A stretch of DNA of 64,000 nt from Oidiodendron maius Zn. Taxonomy: Eukaryota; Ascomycota; Leotiomycetes; Myxotrichaceae. The position numbers and the translations under genes were made by a program. Below are positions 1-10,267 of this stretch, piece after piece. The notes under the pieces are model-generated. The model ran no database searches, was not told the origin of the DNA, and was given only the letters and a program-made list of their open reading frames with translations. Location of the stretch: assembly GCA_000827325.1 (NCBI GenBank), contig KN832871.1, positions 2,046,001 to 2,110,000 on the forward strand, given 5' to 3'. Within the stretch, counting starts at the first letter, position 1. Each line of letters starts with the position of its first letter.

Positions 1-813
1 CACGAACGGGTCTAATCTCCGCCGCTAGAATTTCTTAGTTTCTACCACACAAGTTTGGCGAAAGCATTACTGACCAGCCCAACCTTCGAACTGTGATCAT
101 TTGTGAAAACAAATGCATCTTCGCTTACCCATGCAACATCATTCGGGGTCTGGATAGCATCGTGCTGATACGTTCTTACATGGCGCATAATTGACTCGTC
201 AGCTGCTGCTTCGAAGAGTTCGATTGTCGAGTTCGCACCAACCCTTGCAGCGTCAAGAGGTTCCCCAGTGATCGGATCGAATGGCGGGCGATGGTTGATC
301 AAAAGAATGTGGAGATTTTGTTTAGAGTCTTCCCAAATGTCTAACCCATGGAGATTCAATGTTCCATCACCATTGACACCAGAAAAGTTCCGAGGAGCGA
401 GCCGCCGAATACGAGATGCAAGGGATCCTACACCTCGTGTGTCGAGAATCACAATCTGGTCTGTGAGGCTGCGGCCGGATGCATTAAGGTGGTCCATTCT
501 GAAATCTGTAAGTTCTTATTCAGGGGGGGACTCCAGCAAAGGGGCCCAACGCTGGCAGCCATTGCACACGACTCCGGGAGTCTGAGCAGGACATGTATAG
601 GAGGCCAGTTCGGTCATTTAACCACATATCCTCACACCCTTCGATGCCTAGATCGTCTATTCTTTGGCAGCGCACATTAGTAAATGAGTTTATATTTTGG
701 ACAACACGTCCATAGCCTAGAGTATCGAATATAATGGACTTGGAAACGAATTGATAAAAGGCCGCAATGGCAACGACGCCAACGACAGTAACCCTAAATA
801 GCAAGCTAGACAT
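1..813 (-). CDS. Paraoxonase/arylesterase-like lactonase, partial (3' end outside window)
   Basis: Exons as rebuilt: 813-551, 498-75, 24-1 (continuing left). This gives 237 visible residues of a protein expected to be about 350-400. The family is a calcium-dependent six-bladed propeller that hydrolyses lactones and aryl esters. Visible family marks are an N-terminal hydrophobic anchor (about residues 4-24), Cys followed by GCEDMWLN, LYMSCSDS, the block LNASGRSL, GDGTLNLHGLDI, VGANSTIELFE, TPNDVAW and TNDHSSKVG. The first intron (GTTGGG...TTTCAG, 52 nt) joins WLPA to MDHLNASGR. The second (GTCAGT...TTCTAG, 50 nt) joins KVGL to RRRLDP. Both junctions match the usual spacing of the family. The start is the ATG just before the anchor; an upstream in-frame ATG at 966 would bury the anchor. 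It lies on the same strand as the following metabolic genes and may open a lactone intermediate, which is inference. Confidence 0.85.
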
Positions 814-1268
814 TTTTGTAAAGTTTTCTAGGTTAAAGAGTATGTAAATTTGAAGATTATAAGTGGACTCGAACCGATTGAGAGGCGGCGATGAGGGGGA
901 AAGATTGTGCCTCGGAACTGTAATGAACCCCGCTATCTCTGTGGGAAGGGTTTCCCGGAATCTCAAGTGCTTAAATTGACGCCACCTTCACCTTTTCGGT
1001 TCACAAGAATGCGTCATTGAGTGTGATGAAAAACCGCGCTTTGTTTAATAACCTTAGTTGAATGCAGCGTGGATTAACTTCTACTGCGAGTTTAGTTTTG
1101 GATTTCTACGCAGACCACGCCTCAATATAGATGCATTCTAATATCAGAAATGCTTGAAGCAGCATATCACCACCTTACAGTACTTTATTAACTCAGTAGA
1201 AGCACTTAAAGCAATGAAAGGATCTATGGAGATCGTCTTTCGACATATGTGCAATTACAATACACTCA
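814..1268. other. Intergenic, upstream of lactonase gene
   Basis: No credible reading frame. It should hold the lactonase promoter and the 3' flank of the neighbouring regulator gene. I see no clear motif. Confidence 0.5.
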
Positions 1269-4153
1269 CTATTCAATCATTCCTTCATTTCCCCATCCCC
1301 ACTCTTCAATATTCCAAGTAGGAACGGAGCCCGTATCATGCCAGAGTACGTCCCACAACTGCGCATCATCAAACTGGCTGCTATCATGTGCAATGCCATT
1401 TGCTGGGCTTCGAGCACCACTTCTAAAATTTCCAACATGATCTGGTTGCTCACTATATCCTCTACTTTCCTCTGGAAGAGCAGGGCCGATTTGCATCTGA
1501 AATCCAGGGGGCTCAGAGGGCTCTGGATTGATTTCTTGCTCATCTAGCTGTACTTAGCAGGTATTATTGAGGGGAAAAGTTAACACGCATACTTAAAGTG
1601 GGAGGAGCGGCTCTTTGACGCATCGCGCTTAGAGTTTCTGCACATTTCTGGGCTGCCACATTGTATGAACTCATCAGCTTCAATGTTTGCTGACACTTTT
1701 GCCAAGAGGCGTCCAGAGCATCAGGTGCTAAATTCGAAAATACTGTCGGGCAGAGTTCGGCTAAGATGATTACCATTGCGGATGTAAAGAGATCTATTCT
1801 AACGTCAGATGAAAGGAATACGTAGCTTCTCTATGACATACAGAAAACGTTGTACCACCAGGCTCCAGTGGCTGCCGTTTGAGACGTGACACTTATTAAT
1901 TCAATAAGCTCTTGAGCAGATTGTATACACGTAATGGAGCATTGGCGAGAAAATGAAGAGTAAAGAGGATTATCCTCGCAGTCTTGTTTATATTCTGAGG
2001 TAGATTTTCTGCCGTTGACGGGGAGTGATCCTGGAAAAGCCTTGCGGCACAGCTGAGTAAAAATAGGTCGATACAAGACAATTTTGAGATGAAGGAATCT
2101 ACAGAGCATTAGGGGTCATCTCAATGTTGGAAGTTAAGAACTGACCGTGCATGGAGTACATTGCTCTGTCTCTGTGATACCAGACTCTTTTCAACATCGC
2201 CTTTCGGTTTCCAGTGCAGTTGAGGAGGAATATTTGACTCAAAATTTGATAGTGCGCAGTCCATCTTGACCAGGGTATCCAATGGACTGCTCTCATTTTG
2301 TTCTTGAGACGTCTTACTGCCACCCAAGGCTGGATATAGATTATATACACTTGTTAATATGCTTCCTAAGATTTTGTAAAGCTTAATAGTGCAAATATAA
2401 AAGGTTGTACAAGAGAAGACGTCTGGAGGCTGTTGGCATATTAGAGACGTAGAGTCCATATACTTATCATCAATAGCTCTTGGTAGGTGAACGGGCCACG
2501 CATCCGAGAGAGACATTGGTCGACCAAGCGTCATACTGAGAACACTGCGCAATTTAGTCAGTAAAATCAATTCCCCAAAGACTTACATTACTTACAGATC
2601 AAGCGTCACACAACCATACCAAGTGCGGCGCCGCATCTCAACCTCCACAAACGGCCTACTCTCATTCGCACCATCCAGGTACAATCCAAGACCCTGCGCC
2701 ATTCTACAAGCTAGCCCGACGACGTTCCAGCAACGATTTGGGAATTGAGTACTTTGGAGAAATTGGGCAACTATCAGAAGTGTTTGGATCAGTGCCAAAT
2801 CCCCTTCATCTAGAACATCAATTCTTAGTAGCTGTTTCGAACGCCTGAAGAATGTCTCTGATAAATTTTCACGCTGTGCTAGTGGGAGATCGGAAAACTG
2901 GCAGCCCAAAGCAAATATTGCATTCAGGGCGCAATGATATACTGAAACTGAGCAGCCCGAGCCACCGAGTCCGACTTTTGCGATAGGCTCTTGGAGTGTT
3001 TCCTGCGTATCGGTGCCCCAGAGACGGCCGTAGGTAGCCATGAAGCTCTGTTGATGCACAAAGGGATATAGGCAGTGTACTCGACTCCAGTAGCAATTCA
3101 ATAAATGATCAGCAAGGACACGCGGCGGAAGAAAATAGTCATCCGGTTTGGGGATTGGGATACTCGTTAACAACTCTGATAACATGTCTCGAGTTGGCTG
3201 AGCGGCAGTGGTAGTAGAGACCTGGCTTAAAATAGAATTGGAACCTCCGTTGAGGCGTTGCTGAGTCTGATAAATCTGCTGTGAGAAAGAGACTACAGAT
3301 GATGTGCCATAAAAGTGATCAGATGACTCCAGGCCGCCGTCTGTAATGCTAGATGCAGCACCCATTGCATTTATGGGATTGTCCCGTTCTGTGGAATCTT
3401 GTCTTAATTTTACACTGTGGGATCCAACGCTCAGGCTAGGACTCTGGGCCTGGTGGGCTTGCATCATTGGCATAGAACGGTCGTCACCAGGGTCGCTTTG
3501 AGATGTAAGGTATGGTGGCCCCGCTGCACTTGATGCAACCGGTGGATAGGTCTGTCTAGAAGGCCCATCCTCCAACCCCTGGCCATTTTGAAGGTACATC
3601 TCTTGATCTAAAGTTGGCTGGTCCTGTGGACGTTCTAGGTTCCCAGTAGTGATTAGCAGCGGGGGTGAATTCTGCACTCCATCCATAGGCGCAACGTGTG
3701 TTGCCTCTTGATAATCTCCAGAAGCGTGGCGCTGATGATGCTGCTCGCCATGAGCATGGAGTGAAGATTCCTGGTCTTGAAATTCAGGAGTGCCTCCTTC
3801 GGCCTGATGCGCACGTTCAAGGTTTCGTATGCGATCAAGCAAACCATTGAGATATCTTTGGATTGTAGATCAGCCTTGGACTGTCAACAGGCGTACTGTG
3901 TTGATATTGCGACCTACTCTTTTGTCACGGCGGTTCTTGCATTATCATTGTGATACAAGCACCTATCCGGAGGACTCTGACGCCTCCTGCAGGTCCCACA
4001 TATGGGAATTACTCCATCGCATTTGATCTTTCGCAGTCTGCATGCTTCACAGGCCAAGGCGACTTTGCGCCGCCGTCGGGCATCTGTTTGGCGTGCTGGG
4101 CCGCGCTCCGACAGTGTGTCAGCGGCCGGATCGACGCTGCTGGACTTGGACAT
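1269..4153 (-). CDS. Zn2Cys6 transcription factor with fungal-specific TF domain
   Basis: Six exons: 4153-3918, 3855-2596, 2544-2146, 2098-1842, 1793-1593, 1543-1269; they sum to 2628 nt, 875 residues. The N-terminus has the binuclear zinc cluster ACEACRLRKIKCDG...CGTC...C, with an unusually long last spacer (9 residues), then a short coiled-coil linker YLNGLLDRIRNLE created by the first splice. A Gln/Ser/Pro-rich linker (about 95-290) leads into the middle-homology domain: GLYLDG, RRRTWYGCVTLD, SMTLGRPMSL, LHARFLHLKIVLYRP, GAWWYNVFY. The acidic C-terminus has DDAQLWDVLW, a common ending of this family. Intron 5 uses GTATGC...GCTAG; an alternative donor six bases further on is possible. It sits inside a same-strand run of metabolic genes and is the obvious candidate for their pathway regulator, which is inference. 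Confidence 0.9.
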
Positions 4154-4448
4154 AGGAGAAGCTTGTCGGGAGGAAGCATTGGAAAGGTTTCAGACTGCGT
4201 AAATTCAGACTGCTGTCCACTTTTACCAGACGGATGGAACGGGGTTCGCTCTGATTTTAGCTTCGACAGCTCCCACAGACAATCCTTGATCTTTTGCGGG
4301 GATGTATGCATCCGGTGTGATCAGAGCTGTGCTCCCCTGCTGGGATGCTTCTTACCCCGACGTAACCCCGCAGTGGGAATGACCTCAGATTCCATGGCTA
4401 CAGTTATTTCGTTCAATACAGGCCACTGCAAATGGCTTCAATTCATGT

Positions 4449-5394
4449 TCATCCTCTATTTACATACAGCCCGGTAGCCTCGACTTCTCTTAGCCACAGA
4501 CCCCAAGGCCGCATTGCCGACCACCGGGTCATCTCCAGCGTTGCGCTCGACTCGTCCTCGCTGAGATATTTAATCTCCGGCCTAGACGAGGTCGGGGTTC
4601 CACTTGATCCAAAATACGCTGCATGTGTTAACAAACTCGTCGTCTGGATAGCAGCATTTTTTTGAGTGTAAACTGCACGCAAGACACAATCCTGTATCGT
4701 TGGTGCTAGCACGGTGAGACCATGGCCCCGCATCAATACAACCGCGTAGTCGGGACTCGTCCCACTCTCCGAATCAGTAAAATGAGATGCCAGTGCACCA
4801 CCCAAATGGGTATTTCGAATCAGCATATCAGGTACATCCACTCCAGCACGGACATAATTTGCATTGTCATATACAGGAGTCTTTGTGCCCAGAAAACCGC
4901 CCATGTGATAACAAGCTTTGAGAGGCACTCCTTGACCAGCTGTCAATAGATGGCGACTGAGAAATTTTTTTGATGATGAATTTGACTAACCTGAAATGCT
5001 ATAAGGGACTACAGCTTCGGAATGGCTATGGATGACACTATTCACTTCAGGAAATCTCTTCAAGACCTCGCTATGAATGCATCGCTCCGAGTAGCCCTTT
5101 GCTGCGGTAGGATCTACAGGCTCTGCATTCTCGACCCAATACTCGATCAGGTCAACCCGGGAAGATATTGTGCCTGGAGCAATATACTGCGACATGATGA
5201 ACTTCTTCGGATCGTTTGGATGCCGCACTGAGAGATGGCCGTAAGCATCGAGTACTCTATATCAAGAATTGGCTCTTAGAACAATTGAATCAACATTCTC
5301 ACTCGATCACATACCCTTGGTAATGAAGAATATGACATCCTGATATGAAAGTGCGATAGAGCTCGGAGAGCACAGGGTCCTTATCTAAAGACAT
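4449..5394 (-). CDS. Class II aldolase/adducin-family enzyme
   Basis: Three exons, 5394-5315, 5256-4991, 4939-4449, 278 residues. The fold is the zinc-dependent class II aldolase/adducin head. Likely metal ligands are His103 and His105 (VIHSHS) and His188 (RGHG), and Glu90 (IHSEVLKRFP) is in the place of the catalytic acid. YGHLSVRHP near the N-terminus is the usual phosphate/substrate loop region. Introns of 58 and 51 nt restore QGVLDAYGHLS and YSISAGQGVP. The family includes aldolases, epimerases, dehydratases and decarboxylases, so the substrate cannot be read from sequence. Fungal members are often found in aromatic-catabolism or secondary-metabolite loci. The neighbours here (regulator on one side, MFS transporter on the other, FAD hydroxylase further on) fit that pattern. 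Confidence 0.9.
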
Positions 5395-6014
5395 TCTTCA
5401 CGGTCCAGAATATTTGGCCAAGACAATAGGGAAGAGAAATTGGTCAAAGTCAGTTAAAGAGAAGCCAGGAGGTTGTGCACAGCGACAACAAAAGTCAACC
5501 GCGGTGCAGACGGATCCATCCCGCTGGAGGAACCCCCACTCCTTCCACGGCTCCAACCCGTCGACGGATTGGTCCCGTCCACGTGACAACCCTTTCCCAT
5601 CCTGAAAAGCCCCAGCGGGGAAGCATTTACCCGGGGCGGGTAATACACGCTCCGTCAATATCCATCCTGAGTGCTTCTAATAACGGCGTGATTCACTCCA
5701 TGTTCGCCGAGGCGTTATTGATATGGAGATGGAATAAGCGAGGAGCCGAGCACCCCGTTTTGGGAAAAGGCTGCTTAACTACTCTATGCCTATTTGAGAG
5801 AACTCCAGCTCCCTTTCAAATGCTTATGTGAGCAGGCTTTGAACCCGGGTCTTGGAAATGAAGTGCATTCATTATTGGTATTTATGAGAGTAGAGAAGAA
5901 ACACATCCATAGCTTCAAAGTTCAGTTGAGAAATAAATTAGTTAGGAAACTATTATAAATACATGATTTCTGGCTCGGTGGAAAATTTAGCTTCAGCTAG
6001 AGTCAAATACGCCA
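5395..6014. other. Intergenic between aldolase-fold gene and transporter
   Basis: Holds the promoter of the aldolase-fold gene and the 3' flank of the transporter. It is GC-rich around 5470-5640 and contains one CACGTG core near 5580. Overlapping short reading frames on both strands lack family signatures and are not called. Confidence 0.5.
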
Positions 6015-7779
6015 CTACAAGTCCTGATGCTCCTTTGGCACACCCTGCTTCTCACGGATGGACTGTCCCTTGTAGATCAAAAATACGAGAGGAATAAGTG
6101 CCACGCCATTTAATGCAGCTAGCAACCCAAACCCTCTTGAAAAGCCGATGTCTGCCATTAGAGGAAGAGCATAAAAGCCGATGTTGAATGCATAGACTAG
6201 AAAGTATTTAGAATATTTTCGACAAAATATCAAACTGGTGTAATTTAGCAATGGACATACTGGATTTGAAGACATTGATGACGGCCCCAATCTCCCCCGA
6301 CTGTGGCTTGTAGGAATCCGTACAATAGGTGTAGACAACAGTGGCTCCAACCTGGCACCCAAGTCCAGATACACCCATACACACGGCAGATTCGATCCAG
6401 CGTTTATGGTGCTCGATGCAGAAGCCGTAGGTCGCTGTTCCAATGCAAAGTAGAGTACAGAGCGGAATCAAGAACAAGCGTGCCTCTGGCTTTCGATATC
6501 CATTGTGTCTCTTTGCGTATTTGTTGATAATGATATCACTTATCCAACCAGTCGTTGCTTCGCCAATCATGCAGCCAATAGTGAGCGGAAGGCCAATGAA
6601 GAGACCTGTCTGAGCCACGTTAAATTTGTACGTTGAAGCTGCAATTTTCGCCCCTGTTACGGCAAATAAGGCACTCCCGTATGTGTTAGCAGTCATAAAA
6701 TAGATGCATGGCAAGGTGACGGCCGCATATCTGATCATGCGGAAAGGGGTTCCAAAGTCGTGAAGACGAATAGGGCGGTCGAGTACTTTGCCCCAAAAGA
6801 ACAGTTTTTGAATATAAGTTCGCTTGACGAGAGTACTAGCATTTTCGCGCGAGTAGAGTGTTTCTGGGAGCGTGAAAATGACGAGCACCCAAAGACCGCC
6901 TTGGAGGATGGCTGGTATCCACAGACACCATCTCCAGCCCAAGTTCTTAGCAATGTAGCCTCCAACAATGGGGGAGATATGAGGTCCGTTCGTAACACTG
7001 AGGGTATAGATTCCCATATAGAAACCTCTTTCTCCTTGCTGGAAGAGGTCACAGATCTATAACAATAAGTCAGCTAAATAGACAGAATTAAGAGCAACAG
7101 ATCATACAGTGGCTGCCCCGATCCCTAGAGGAACACCAGATCCAACACCATTGAATAGTCTTCCCACCAATACACCCCCATAGCTTTTAGCAACGGCCGA
7201 GCCGACATTAGCTATAGCGGCAATAAGGGTGAATACCTGTAGAAATTAATATAAGGTTTGGCCATAAAAACAAGAAAGTAATACCATATAGAGATTCTTT
7301 CTACCGTACACATTGGCAAAGGGAACTAAGAACATTGGAGTGACGCCGCTGAATAGAATATAGACAGTTGTTAAGTATGATGCCTTTGTTACAGTGACAC
7401 CCAAATCCGCAGCGAGAAGAATATACGCTGGGTTGATCATAGAAGAGCTCACTATTTGGTGATAAGTATGATAGTACGCAACAACAGATGTAGGTACTTA
7501 CTCTGGCCAGTAAATCCGAGTAGTGAAACCAGTCCGACAATATAGGTTTTGTACAAACGATTCCAATTCTGATCCCGAGTCATCAGTAGAGCATGACGAA
7601 AGGTAGCTGTAAATAGAACATACCAGGGGGTCATCTTTATTAAGAGCTTGAGATTGATTCAAGCCTGAATCACCAGACCCAAGAGATTCCTCACCCCGTA
7701 TATCGGACTTCTCCTGAACCATACCTTTCTCTAGTAAGTCTTCGTGTTGTTGCGGCAGCGCCGTATCGTGTACAGCCAT
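6015..7779 (-). CDS. MFS transporter, DHA1-type drug/solute:H+ antiporter-like
   Basis: Six exons: 7779-7624, 7568-7502, 7451-7285, 7236-7108, 7056-6261, 6196-6015; 1497 nt, 498 residues, with a pattern of about 12 hydrophobic segments. A hydrophilic N-tail ends in DPLNWNRLYK, the typical entry to helix 1, which appears only after removing the 55-nt first intron. The loop 2-3 motif A is degenerate (NVYGRKNLY for GxxxDRxGRR). Motif C-like glycines follow in TNGPHISPIVGGY, and LGWRWCLWIP and TLPETLY are typical of the fungal DHA1 group. All five introns are 48-64 nt. Probable role is plasma-membrane uptake or export of the compound handled by the adjacent enzymes; the substrate is unknown. Confidence 0.9.
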
Positions 7780-8283
7780 TTTTTGTTGATTATAACAAAG
7801 ACTGATGGAGATGGACGATGTTGTGGTAGACTTAAAAAGAGCAGCGACGTTAATTATATAAGACGATCGTTACCATATTCTGAAAGTAAGATGCATAAAT
7901 GGCTGCAAGGAAATTTGGGAGCTCATGTGGAGTTCTGCGGGGAGAAGCCGGCGAGGATGCGGAGCCTTCCGAAAGTAGTTGAGATGGGCGGAGGGAATCC
8001 GGGGAAGCGGCCAACCCCCCCTTCTTCCTCCCAGGTTCTGGAAGTGATACAAATATAGTGCCTTTACTGTACAATGACATGTGTTTTCTGAACTCGAAGC
8101 GTAATCGTTGAAAGTTCTCCAGCCTTAGTCGTGGAGACGGGAGAGACAGGAACCAGCAGCGTTTACCTACCTTCTGCGTATTACTCGGCTCATAGTAAAT
8201 AATTTAAGATACAATCTTGATCAGAGGTTCAGTAATGCACAGGTTGTAGGTGGATATGAAGGTGAAGCTCAGTTATATTGACT
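7780..8283. other. Intergenic, transporter promoter
   Basis: No credible coding frame. Contains a GC-rich block at about 7920-8040 and otherwise ordinary sequence. It should carry the transporter's promoter. Confidence 0.45.
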
Positions 8284-8284
8284 A

Positions 8285-8731
8285 TTGAGTGATGTAGAGA
8301 CAAAAGATGCCCCAGCGTTCCTTAAGGTACATGTAGGCGGCTCAGCCAGATCATTAAGTTGGTTATGGGTTGATAGCTTGGGTATGACAGTCAACCAATC
8401 GTACATCGAGTTTTTTGAGGGGCAAACTACAGAGTCTTTTTATAAGGATGCAATCATGCGCTACGATCGCGCCGAGCTGCCGCGCTTATGCCAGTGGAAC
8501 TCAAGACTAGCGGTTTATATCGTCCAACGCCGCATCTACCATTGGACCAAAAACGGATACCCGTCTATGGTGAGTGGGGAAGACGAATTAAGGGCTATGT
8601 TTGAGGAGGTCGTGCTGTGCTCCGATCTGCTGCCATTTTATGCGCTACTTGCACAACAAATTAAAGATGACGGCGATGATGGACTTGGAGGACACGAACG
8701 GGTCACTGCAGCGTTTACGGTTTCTCTATAA
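8285..8731 (+). pseudogene. Orphan open frame, possible gene remnant
   Basis: An open frame of 149 codons with balanced, protein-like composition, for example SLSWLWVDSLGM, CQWNSRLAVYIVQRRIYHW and LCSDLLPFYALLAQQ. It begins at a TTG rather than an ATG. The first in-frame ATG is at 8384 and would give 115 residues. No upstream exon with a convincing splice junction was found, and I do not recognise the family. It is the only plus-strand candidate inside an otherwise minus-strand metabolic run. It could be a fragment of a decayed gene, a 3' exon of a gene whose start I missed, or chance. Confidence 0.25.
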
Positions 8732-8989
8732 GGCGGATATGTGCCAGATATAAGGCGCAGTGCCATCACGATAATGAGTGGGATGAAGTCTATAACATGG
8801 AACGATTCTAATCGCGACAAATTGTCATAGCGCGTCACTTGGTCAAAGAAAATGAAACAGTTGTGAAGTAAAAGAGTTGTATTCAAAGAACGCAAACCTC
8901 GACCTGAACACTTCAAAAGCTTACTATATTAACAACAAGATATTAATTCCATATTTAATAATTAAAAGAACCTTATAAATATCATAATT

Positions 8990-9251
8990 TTTAGTGTTAG
9001 TTTTTTTTTTAAAAAAAATTTCACTACAGGCTTTATTAATCAGGGCCTCAAGCACGCATTACACATCCCTTAGGATCGAGGATATCCTTTAGGATCTAGG
9101 ATTCAGAGGATTCATGTGAGTCAATAAGAGGCTGAATAGGTCTATATAAAGGGGCCTTTACTCCAGTATAACTATGCTTAATTAGTTGTCTCTGTATTAC
9201 TCAATAGTCAATATAATTGAGTTTCACCTTGATATCCCACTACAACCTGCG
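8990..9251 (+). mobile_element. LTR-like sequence, possible solo LTR (bounds uncertain)
   Basis: An AT-rich stretch with the organisation of a fungal retrotransposon LTR. A TG-starting segment lies near 8994, a TATA box (tatataaa) at about 9143-9150 is followed by ggggcc, and a downstream segment reads through tctctgtattactcaatagt to a terminus near ccactacaac at about 9246. Short internal near-repeats of ttaggatc occur at 9070-9105. No reverse transcriptase or integrase remnant is present on either side, and I could not identify target-site duplications. This is pattern-based, without a matching second copy in the window. Confidence 0.35.
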
Positions 9252-10267
9252 CATTAATATACACTAGTATTCTTGGATTGGTATAAAAACTTATAAATAT
9301 ATAATGTCTTATTATATTTTTTAAGAATTTTATATAATTAAAGTTAGAGGGGTAAAGAGATCGAGTTTTGTGGTAAAACAGGTGTTGAGCACAGACTTTT
9401 GATGACCCACTGCCAATGTCGGGTGATTTAAATATTGATAAAGATATGCGATATTAAAGCTATGATCCGTTATTTGAAAGGCAATTGACCTCTTCATGAG
9501 CCTATATACGTTACTAACACCTATTGTAGAGGGAAAAGGGCAAGTGACCAAGATGAAAGCCATAGCTCCTATCGCTCTAGACATACAGCTCCCACTACTA
9601 AAAGTGTTTTACTACGAGAGGTCACAAGAGCAGCGTTGGTCAATTTTTACAAGAAGAGAAATCTGCAACCGAGATACAATCGCCTCTTTGTATGTATATG
9701 TAGCCAATGTTATTGACATAAAAGCATGTCTTGCCGATAACGACATGAATACACTAATGTTTAGAACATGGTAAGAATATTAAATAGATCTAATATCATA
9801 GCTATGTTAATCATGAAATAGGGTAGAAGTCTGTGCTACAACTACAGAACAGGTTGTATTGCCTTTGTTATCGAACCTTGCAATGAGGCAATTCGAAACC
9901 GCACGGGTACCAATCATCCGTCAATGGGCTGACGAGTTCGCTATAAACGTAATATGACTAAATACACAAGTGAAGCGCTAATGCCCAGATTCTGTAACCA
10001 AGTTCCCAATTAGATGGATACGTTCTATTTAATTTTAGCAAGTTCATCTATTCTTGTTTGACCTTACAGCTCTTCACAACAGGAAGGTATCATATGCTGC
10101 CCCTTTGCTGAAATGCTGGCCATTCGAACAAATTATTTGACAATCTGCAAATGCGTTCATCTCCAAATCATTGGCCACTGTATTTATTCCAATTTTTGGA
10201 TATGAACTGAGTCCATCAGAGGATCGTTGCTAAACTCTAAGGTGCCTAGGCGAGATTGCCTTGTTTC
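9252..10267. other. AT-rich gene-poor stretch downstream of the FAD hydroxylase gene
   Basis: No recognisable gene. A plus frame at about 9496-9774 has no family signature and no codon bias that persuades me. The composition is AT-rich near 9240-9340. It may be degraded repeat DNA. Confidence 0.4.

Noticed and set aside
499-550. Apparent frameshift in the lactonase gene at a run of seven C residues (minus strand)
   Set aside because: A 52-nt intron with GT...AG ends and correct phase explains the frame change and restores the conserved LPAMDHLNASGR.
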